A stretch of 64,000 nucleotides of DNA. Origin: Nocardioides sp. W7 (GTDB taxonomy: Bacteria; Actinomycetota; Actinomycetes; Propionibacteriales; Nocardioidaceae). The notes beneath the pieces are model-generated. The model was not told where the DNA came from and did not search any database. It saw nothing but the letters and a program-made list of their open reading frames with translations. Both the position numbers and the translations under genes were made by a program. Positions 51,703 to 64,000 of the stretch are shown here, one piece after another (the first letter of the stretch is position 1; every line of letters starts with the position of its first letter). Where the stretch lies: the NCBI RefSeq assembly GCF_022919075.1, contig NZ_CP095078.1, positions 3,162,001 through 3,226,000 on the forward strand, written 5' to 3'.

Positions 51703-51764
51703 ATCCTAGGTCGCGGCAGGAATGGCGCAGCGGTTTCGCGAGGACGAGCGGGCGCGATTAGTGT
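51703..51764. promoter_or_regulatory. Divergent promoter region (EEP and acyltransferase genes)
   Basis: Plus strand: TAGTGT (51759-51764) lies 7 nt before GTG 51772. Minus strand: TAGGAT (51708-51703) would give a leader of about 55 nt for the nuclease gene. No strong -35 elements were seen. Confidence 0.45.
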
Positions 51765-51771
51765 TGGGGCA

Positions 51772-53865
51772 GTGAGTGCCGTGACCGACCGCCAGCCGAC
51801 CCACGGTCCCTCTCGGGGATTCCGGCCCGACATCGAGGGCCTGCGCGCGGTGGCCGTGCTGTCGGTGCTGATCTACCACGCAGGACTGGCCTGGGTGCCG
51901 GGTGGCTACGTCGGGGTCGACGTCTTCTTCGTGATCTCCGGGTTCCTGATCACCTCGCTGATGGTGCGCGAGGTCGAGCGGCAGGGACGACTCGGCCTGG
52001 CCGACTTCTGGGCCCGGCGTGCGCGGCGGCTGCTGCCGGCGAGCGCCGTGGTGCTGGTGTTCAGCGCCGTGGTCGCGCTGGTCTGCCTGCCGGTCAACAG
52101 CCGCAAGGACTTCGGCGGTGACATCGTCTCGGCGGCCCTCTACGTCGTGAACTGGCGCCTCGGGGCGCGCGAGGTCGACTACCTGGCCGAGAACGTCGGC
52201 GCCTCCCCGGTGCAGCACTACTGGTCGCTGGCCGTCGAGGAGCAGTTCTACGTCGTCTGGCCGCTGCTGATCGCCGCCCTGGTCGCGGTGTTCCGGGCGC
52301 GCTGGCGACCGGCCCTGCTGGTCGGGATCGCGGCGGTCTCGGTGGCCTCCTTCGTCTTCACCCTGTCGTACTCCGTCGACCAGCCCGGCCTGGCCTTCTT
52401 CGTCTCCACGACCCGGATCTGGGAGCTCGGGGTCGGCGCGCTGCTGGCGATCGGGTTCCCGACGCTGGTACGCCTGCCGGCAGCGCTGCGTGGAGTCCTG
52501 GGCTGGGTCGGGCTCGCGCTCGTGGCCTACAGCGTTCTCGAGCTGGACGCCACGACGGTGTGGCCCGGCACGGCGACCCTGTTGCCGGTCCTCGGCACCG
52601 CGGCGGCGATCCTGGCGGGTGGCGGCGTCGCCGCCCGGTGGGGTGTGGGCCGGCTGCTGGGCATCAGGCCGGCGGTGTGGATCGGCGGACTGTCGTACTC
52701 GCTCTACCTGTGGCACTGGCCGTTCCTGATCGCGGCCGAGGGCATCTGGGGGGACCTGCGGGTCCGTCAGGACCTGCTGGTCGTCCTGGTGTCGGTCGTG
52801 CCGGCGTGGCTGTCGTACCGCTTCGTGGAGACCCCGTTCCGGCGTTCGCCCCGCTTCGCCCTGCCGCGCCCCGCGCTGCTGGCCGGGGCCGGGGCGATGG
52901 TCGTCTCGATGGTCGCCGGCTTCGCCCTGGTGGCCTCCTTCTCCCTGGTCGACACGGTCGACGAGGCCTCGGCGGACGAGTCGCCCGGCGCGCTCGCGCT
53001 GCAGGACCCCCGGTACGCCGACACCGACTGGGCCGCGCTGAAGTCCGTCGACGTGCTCCGACCCTCGCCGCTGGAGGCCTACACCGACTATCCCGGGATC
53101 AACACCAACGGCTGCGTCGTCAAGCGGGACACCGCTCGCTTCGAGACGTGCGAGTACGGCGACCCGGACGCCGCCCGCACCGTCGTGCTGGTCGGCGACT
53201 CCAAGGCCGCGCAGTGGTTCACCCCGGTCCGCAACATCGCGGAGCAGGAGGGCTGGCGACTGGTCGTGATCGCGAAGAACGGCTGTCCCTTCGCCGCCTC
53301 GACCCTGCTGGTGGACAACCACCGCAACCCGTCCTGCGACGAGTGGCAGCCGAAGGCGTTGAGCACCATCGAGAAGATGAAGCCGGACCTCGTCCTGACG
53401 GTCACCCGCCACAGCAGGTCGCTGCCCCCGGGCGGGAGTTCGGAGGACGACTACGAGCCGGCGGCGATGGTCGACGGCTTGGTGGAGTACTGGGAGCGCC
53501 TGGTTTCGGCCGGCATCGAGGTGGTCACGATCCTCGACACGCCGCTGCCGGTGAGCGCGACGGTGCCCGACTGCGTCCAGGAGAACCTCGAGGACCTGAC
53601 CCGGTGCGTGGCCCTCAAGGAGAACGGCACCCCGAAGTCCGGGGCCATGCGGCAGCTCGAGGCGGCGAAGCGGGTGCCCGAGGTGAAGGTGGTCGACATG
53701 TCGCCGGTCCTGTGCCCCGACGACGTGCACTGTCCGCCGGTGATCGGGAACGTCCTCGTCTACCGCGGGGGGAGCCACATCAGCGACACCTTCGCGGCCA
53801 CGTCCACGTCCGCGCTGGCGGTCCGGCTCGCCGAGGCGACCGACGGCCTGCTCGGCTCGGCCTGA
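51772..53865 (+). CDS. OafA-type membrane O-acyltransferase with SGNH domain
   Basis: 697-residue acyltransferase-3 protein. The membrane domain (about 10-390) has RPDIEGLRAVAVLSVLIYHAG with the conserved Arg and His, GGYVGVDVFFVISGFLI, and QHYWSLAVEEQFYVVWPLL. A transmembrane helix then links to an extracytoplasmic SGNH hydrolase domain (about 440-697) with VLVGDSKAAQW (nucleophile Ser) and GGSHISDTFA (catalytic His). Such proteins O-acylate cell-wall sugars or glycolipids. GTG 51772 has TAGTGT 7 nt upstream. A 13-bp tandem repeat follows from the stop codon. Confidence 0.9.
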   Translation: MSAVTDRQPTHGPSRGFRPDIEGLRAVAVLSVLIYHAGLAWVPGGYVGVDVFFVISGFLITSLMVREVERQGRLGLADFWARRARRLLPASAVVLVFSAVVALVCLPVNSRKDFGGDIVSAALYVVNWRLGAREVDYLAENVGASPVQHYWSLAVEEQFYVVWPLLIAALVAVFRARWRPALLVGIAAVSVASFVFTLSYSVDQPGLAFFVSTTRIWELGVGALLAIGFPTLVRLPAALRGVLGWVGLALVAYSVLELDATTVWPGTATLLPVLGTAAAILAGGGVAARWGVGRLLGIRPAVWIGGLSYSLYLWHWPFLIAAEGIWGDLRVRQDLLVVLVSVVPAWLSYRFVETPFRRSPRFALPRPALLAGAGAMVVSMVAGFALVASFSLVDTVDEASADESPGALALQDPRYADTDWAALKSVDVLRPSPLEAYTDYPGINTNGCVVKRDTARFETCEYGDPDAARTVVLVGDSKAAQWFTPVRNIAEQEGWRLVVIAKNGCPFAASTLLVDNHRNPSCDEWQPKALSTIEKMKPDLVLTVTRHSRSLPPGGSSEDDYEPAAMVDGLVEYWERLVSAGIEVVTILDTPLPVSATVPDCVQENLEDLTRCVALKENGTPKSGAMRQLEAAKRVPEVKVVDMSPVLCPDDVHCPPVIGNVLVYRGGSHISDTFAATSTSALAVRLAEATDGLLGSA

Positions 53866-53894
53866 CGTCTTGGCCTGACGTCTTGGCCTGACGC
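53862..53894 (+). repeat. 13-bp tandem repeat across the acyltransferase stop
   Basis: GCCTGACGTCTTG occurs twice in a row and is followed by a third partial copy GCCTGACG. The acyltransferase stop TGA is in the first copy, and each copy contains a TGA. Confidence 0.85.
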
Positions 53895-53901
53895 CCGGGC
53901 G

Positions 53902-54693
53902 TCACTCGATCGGGACGTCCACGCACGCTCGGAAGTCCGCGTACGCCGACCGGTCACCCTCGACCCCGATCTCGCCGTCGTCGCCGCGGTGCCACAGCCA
54001 GGCGTCCAGGGCGGCCGCCGGCCCGCTGACGGTCGCCAGTGCCGGCGCGGAGCGGGCCGGCACGACCCGGAGGTCGGCACCGTCGTGGACGGTGCCGTCC
54101 GGTCCGGTGCCGCGGAAGTGCCCGAGCTGCACCCAGGTGGCGTCGCCGGTGTCGGTGCACTCGACCCGGACGTAGCGCTCCTGAGGGGTGAACTCGCCCC
54201 ACGGTGGCTGCCCACCGAACATCACGTCCAGGGCCTCCTCGACGCCGTCGGCGGCGAGCACGGCGTCGAGGGGGGTGACCCGGCCCGCGGCGAGCTCGGC
54301 GTCGAGCCGGTGGATCAGTGCCTCGTGCGCCTGGCGACGGACGATGAAGCCGACGGTGTGGTCCGTCGACCAGGTCCAGGCCTCCTCGACCGGATCGGCA
54401 CCGGTCATCGCCGCGACCAGCCGGGCGGAGCCGGAGTCGAAGAACTCCAGCACCTCGCCGTGCCGACCCGGCCGGGGTGGCTCCGCGTAGTCGTCCGGAC
54501 CCTGGGGGCGCCGGTCCAGGATCGTGGCCCAGAAGTGCTGCACGGTGCCCAGGTGCCACAACAGGTCGGCCGCGTCCCAGTCCGGGCAGCTCGGAACCGC
54601 GGCGGCCGGGTCGCAGCCGGCCAGGACGTCTCGGAACCGGGCGGACTCACGCTGGAGGTGCTGGAGGTAGATTTCGAAGCGCAGTCTGGCCAT
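53902..54693 (-). CDS. DinB/maleylpyruvate-isomerase-like protein
   Basis: 263-residue protein of the actinobacterial TIGR03083 / mycothiol-dependent maleylpyruvate isomerase N-terminal family. The metal-binding four-helix bundle shows CPDWDAADLLWHLGTVQHFW (first His) and the central HEALIHRLDAEL (second His), with a C-terminal sterol-carrier-like region about 190-263. Most members have no defined substrate. ATG 54693 gives the typical ARLRFEIYLQHL N-terminus; the open frame continues upstream but includes the arginine promoter region. Confidence 0.78.
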   Translation of the reverse strand: MARLRFEIYLQHLQRESARFRDVLAGCDPAAAVPSCPDWDAADLLWHLGTVQHFWATILDRRPQGPDDYAEPPRPGRHGEVLEFFDSGSARLVAAMTGADPVEEAWTWSTDHTVGFIVRRQAHEALIHRLDAELAAGRVTPLDAVLAADGVEEALDVMFGGQPPWGEFTPQERYVRVECTDTGDATWVQLGHFRGTGPDGTVHDGADLRVVPARSAPALATVSGPAAALDAWLWHRGDDGEIGVEGDRSAYADFRACVDVPIE

Positions 54694-54746
54694 GAGCAGC
54701 ACCGTAGGCACCGGCGCCGACACGCGCAGTGAGTTTTGTCCCCGGG

Positions 54747-56326
<1,580 letters not shown>

Positions 56327-56330
<4 letters not shown>

Positions 56331-57478
56331 CCGTCACCACCCCCGCCGGGTTCACCGCCGCCGGCGTACCCGCCGGCCTGAAGTCGACCGGCGCCAAGGA
56401 CCTCGCCCTGGTCGTCAACGCCGGCCCGACCTTCGACTCGGCCACCGTGTTCACGGCCAACCGCTGCAAGGCCAACCCGGTCCTGTGGAGCCAGGAGGTC
56501 GTCAAGGACGGCGTCGTGCGCGCGGTCGTCCTCAACTCCGGCGGGGCCAACTGCTACACCGGCCCCGAGGGCTTCCAGACCACGCACGCGGTGGCGGAGC
56601 GGGTCGCCGGCCACCTCGGCATCGGCGCGATCGACGTGGTCGTCTGCTCGACCGGCCTGATCGGCCTCGCCAACCCCCGTGAGCAGTTGCTCGCCGGCGT
56701 CGACGCGGCGTACGACGCCCTCGCGGCCGACGGCGGCCCGCAGGCGGCCGAGGCGATCATGACGACCGACTCGGTGAGCAAGCAGGTCGTCGTCGAGGGC
56801 GCGGGCTGGAGCATCGGCGGGATGGCCAAGGGCGCCGGCATGCTCGCGCCCCAGCTGGCCACGATGCTGGTCGTGCTCACCACCGACGCCGTCGTCCCGG
56901 CGGCCGACCTCGACACCGCGCTGCGCGCCGCCACCCGGGTCTCCTTCGACCGGCTCGACTCCGACGGCTGCATGTCGACCAACGACACCGTGACCGTGAT
57001 GGCGAGCGGGGCCAGCGGCATCACTCCGTCGCTGCCGGACTTCACCGACGCCCTGACCCAGGCCTGCACCGACCTCGCGATGCAGCTGCTGAAGGACGCC
57101 GAGGGCGCCGACCACGAGATCGCCATCACCGTGCTCAACGCCGCCACCGAGGACGAGGCGGTCGAGGTCGGCCGCAGCGTGGCGCGCAGCAACCTCTTCA
57201 AGGCGGCGGTGTTCGGCAACGACCCGAACTGGGGCCGGGTGCTCGCGAGCATCGGCACGACCAGCGCGCAGTTCGACCCCGCCGACCTCGACGTCGCGAT
57301 GAACGGGGTGTGGGTCTGCCAGGCCTCCACCCCGCACGCCGACCCCGCCGAGGTCGACCTGACGGAGCGCGAGGTGAGCGTGACCATCGACCTGAAGTCC
57401 GGCTCCGAGAGGGCGACCGTCTGGACCAGCGACCTGACCCACGCCTACGTCCACGAGAACAGCGCGTACTCCTCATGA
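56327..57478 (+). CDS. argJ: Bifunctional ornithine acetyltransferase / N-acetylglutamate synthase
   Basis: Recycles the acetyl group from N-acetylornithine to glutamate. The 383-residue precursor self-cleaves: [20 protein letters not shown] (about 164-183) carries the Ala-Thr cleavage site, the Thr being the nucleophile. [10 protein letters not shown] forms the oxyanion hole region, and NTDPNWGR-like [13 protein letters not shown] lies near the end. It overlaps both neighbours by 4 nt. Confidence 0.96.
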
Positions 57479-58413
57479 ACGACTCCACGACCGGCCAGTT
57501 CGACACCAGCAAGCCGGACCAGGCCAAGGCCCGCACCCTCGCGGGCGCCCTGCCGTGGCTGAAGCAGTACCACGGCAAGATCGTCGTGGTGAAGTACGGC
57601 GGCAACGCCATGACCGACGACGCGCTCAAGCGTGCGTTCGCCGAGGACATCGCCTTCCTGCGCTTCGCCGGCTTCAAGCCCGTGGTGGTGCACGGCGGCG
57701 GTCCGCAGATCTCCCAGATGCTCGACCGGCTCGGCATCGAGTCGGAGTTCCGCGGGGGCCTGCGGGTCACCACGCCCGAGGCCATGGACGTGGTCCGGAT
57801 GGTCCTGGTCGGTCAGGTGCAGCGTGAGCTGGTCGGGCTGATCAACGAGCACGGGCCGCTCGCGGTCGGCTGCTCGGGCGAGGACGCCGGCCTGTTCACC
57901 GCCGAGCCGACCAACACCGTCGTCGACGGCGAGGAGGTCGACCTGGGCCTGGTCGGCGAGGTCAGCCGGGTGCGCCCCGAGTCGGTCCTCGACCTGATCG
58001 AGGCCGGCCGGATCCCGGTCGTCTCCAGCATCGCGCCCGACGTGCACGGCGTCGTCCACAACGTCAACGCCGACACCGCCGCCGCGGCCCTGGCCGTCGC
58101 ACTGAAGGCCGAGAAGCTGCTCGTCCTCACCGACGTCGAGGGGCTCTACCTCGACTGGCCGGACCCCACCGACGTCGTGGGCGAGATCAGCCCCGAGTCG
58201 CTGGCGGAGATCATGCCGACCCTCGCGAGCGGGATGGTCCCCAAGATGGGCGCCTGCCTGAAGGCGGTCCAGGAGGGCGTCCCGCGCGCCACCGTCGTCG
58301 ACGGCCGCGAGCCGCACGCCGTGATCCTGGAGCTGTTCACCAACGAGGGCGTCGGCACCCAGGTGCTGCCCGGCGTCGAGACCAAGACCCGGAAGGTGAG
58401 GGACACCCCGTGA
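57475..58413 (+). CDS. argB: Acetylglutamate kinase
   Basis: Phosphorylates N-acetylglutamate, commonly the arginine-inhibited step. The 312-residue amino-acid-kinase fold has [10 protein letters not shown] (36-45), [11 protein letters not shown], a substrate region FRGGLRVTT, and [10 protein letters not shown]. The N-terminal extension (about 30 residues, with an [11 protein letters not shown] helix) is typical of the arginine-sensitive hexameric form. It overlaps argJ and argD by 4 nt. Confidence 0.97.
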   Translation: MNDSTTGQFDTSKPDQAKARTLAGALPWLKQYHGKIVVVKYGGNAMTDDALKRAFAEDIAFLRFAGFKPVVVHGGGPQISQMLDRLGIESEFRGGLRVTTPEAMDVVRMVLVGQVQRELVGLINEHGPLAVGCSGEDAGLFTAEPTNTVVDGEEVDLGLVGEVSRVRPESVLDLIEAGRIPVVSSIAPDVHGVVHNVNADTAAAALAVALKAEKLLVLTDVEGLYLDWPDPTDVVGEISPESLAEIMPTLASGMVPKMGACLKAVQEGVPRATVVDGREPHAVILELFTNEGVGTQVLPGVETKTRKVRDTP

Positions 58414-59602
58414 CCGGCCCGACGATCAAGCAGAGCCAGGAGCGGTACGCCGCCTCCCTGATGAACACCTTCGGTCCGCCCAAGCTGGAGCTCGTCCGCG
58501 GCGCGGGCGCGCGCGTCTGGGACGCCGACGGCAACGGGTATCTCGACTACCTCGGCGGCATCGCGGTCAACGCGCTCGGCCACGCCCACCCGGCGCTCGT
58601 CGAGGCGGTCACCGCCCAGCTGCAGACCCTCGGGCACGTCTCGAACTTCTTCACCACCGGCCCGCAGGTCGAGCTGGCCGAGAAGCTCCTCGAGCTGGTC
58701 GGCGCGGGCCCCGGTGGCGGGCACGTCTTCTTCACCAACTCCGGGACCGAGGCCAACGAGGCCGCGTTCAAGCTCACCCGGCGCACCGGCCGCACCCACG
58801 TCGTCGCGGCCGAGGGCGGCTTCCACGGCCGCACCATGGGTGCGCTCGCGCTGACCTCCAAGGAGGCCTACCGCACGCCGTTCGAGCCGCTTCCGGGCGA
58901 CGTCACGTTCGTCCCGTACGGCGACACCGACGCGCTCGCCGCCGCGGTGACCGACCGGACGGCGGCCATCCTCCTCGAGCCGATGCAGGGGGAGGCGGGC
59001 GTCGTCGTACCCCCCGAGGGCTACCTCGCCGCCGCCCGCGCGATCGCCGACGAGAACGGCGCGCTGCTCTGGCTCGACGAGGTGCAGACCGGCATGGGCC
59101 GCACCGGGCGCTGGCTGGCGAGCGAGGGGGTCACCCCCGACGTCATCACCCTCGCCAAGGGCCTGGCCGGCGGCTTCCCGATCGGTGCCTGCATCGGGCT
59201 CGGCGCGGCCGGCGAGCTGCTCCAGCCCGGCAACCACGGCACCACCTTCGGCGGCAACCCGGTCGCCTGCGCCGCCGCGCTCGCGGTGATCCGCACCATC
59301 GAGGACGACGGCCTGCTCGAGCACGTCACCGTGCTCGGCCGGAAGCTCCGTGGGGGCCTCGCGGCCGACCCGCGGGTCACCGAGGTCCGGGGCGAGGGGC
59401 TGCTGATCGGCCTCGACCTGAGCGCCGAGGTCTCGGCCGAGGTGTTCGCGGCCGCGTTGGACCGGGGCTTCATCCTCAACAACCCGACCCCGCGCCGGGT
59501 CCGGCTCGCGCCGCCGCTGGTGCTCACGGTCGACGACGCCGACGCGCTGCTCGCGGCCTGGCCGGGGATCCTCGACGCGGCGTACGCGAAGGCAGGTGCG
59601 TG

Positions 59603-59603
<1 letters not shown>
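58410..59603 (+). CDS. argD: Acetylornithine aminotransferase
   Basis: PLP-dependent transaminase making N-acetylornithine. The 397-residue class III aminotransferase has [27 protein letters not shown] start, [40 protein letters not shown] and the PLP lysine in [17 protein letters not shown] 58410 overlaps argB (GTGA); the end overlaps argF. Confidence 0.97.

Positions 59604-64000
<4,397 letters not shown>

Noticed and set aside
51706..53778. Minus-strand open frame of about 690 codons over the acyltransferase
   Set aside because: Antisense shadow with repetitive Arg/Gln/Asp composition; the plus-strand acyltransferase has full motifs.
45285..54693. Natural-product biosynthetic gene cluster
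   Set aside because: A SARP regulator and exporter are present but no polyketide, peptide, terpene or RiPP core enzyme was found in the block.

Overview
The window is a chromosomal segment of a high-G+C actinobacterium, most likely Nocardioidaceae (Nocardioides-like). The evidence is very strong G/C bias at third codon positions, many GTG starts, an actinobacterial-type integration host factor gene, gene orders shared with Streptomyces and Mycobacterium (mihF-gmk-rpoZ-coaBC-metK-priA-def-fmt-rsmB; ribD-ribE-ribBA-ribH; hisE-hisG; sseB-infC-rpmI-rplT-trmH-pheST-arg), and a dispersed GGTGGTCGAGTAGG...TATCGAGACC-type repeat that I associate from memory with Nocardioides relatives. No rRNA, tRNA, CRISPR array, transposase or integrase was seen.

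Layout. (1) 1-8025, pyrimidine synthesis: carA (5' end missing), carB, a class 2 pyrD, a PyrK-like and a class 1B PyrD-like protein with altered catalytic motifs, and pyrF. (2) 8036-18003, housekeeping core: lipoprotein, mihF, gmk, rpoZ, coaBC, metK, a helicase-dead priA, def, fmt, an MmcQ/YjbR protein and rsmB. (3) 18004-22784, an interruption of the usual rsmB-rpe order: a 128-bp palindrome, an AAA ATPase, a stand-alone LigD-type polymerase and the furA-katG oxidative-stress pair. (4) 22785-27292: rpe, then an FMN riboswitch and the riboflavin operon ribD-ribE-ribBA-ribH. (5) 27300-31622, a four-gene minus-strand operon between ribH and hisE: hybrid histidine kinase, pyruvoyl-dependent arginine decarboxylase, GNAT-like protein and a receiver-only response regulator. 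(6) 31711-37169: hisE, hisG, a PH-domain membrane protein, an aldose-epimerase-like enzyme, a small P-loop kinase, an alanine-racemase-fold protein, a membrane protein and an SseB protein.

(7) 37170-45281, translation genes: a long leader, infC with an ATC start, rpmI, rplT, an rRNA methyltransferase with an apparent CTG start, a soluble histidine kinase, a DUF817 membrane protein, pheS and pheT. (8) 45285-54693, an accessory block: SARP-type BTAD/NB-ARC regulator, a DrrAB-like ABC exporter preceded by an 11-bp-spaced triple direct repeat, a secreted endonuclease/exonuclease/phosphatase, an OafA-type acyltransferase and a DinB/maleylpyruvate-isomerase-like protein. (9) 54784-64000, arginine biosynthesis: argC, a CASTOR-like ACT-domain gene, argJ, argB, argD, argF, argR, argG (long type), a Nudix gene and argH (truncated by the window end). 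Every gene junction in this operon overlaps by 1-4 nt.

Themes. Carbamoyl phosphate made by CarAB feeds both the pyrimidine genes at the left and ArgF at the right. Many genes carry a TANNNT -10 element only 6-8 nt before the start codon, suggesting frequent leaderless transcription. Several intergenic regions hold long, sequence-unrelated perfect palindromes, some of which supply stop codons. The strongest candidates for undescribed biology are the arginine-decarboxylase/phosphorelay operon, the CASTOR-like ACT protein inside the arg operon, and the predicted SARP operator controlling an ABC exporter.
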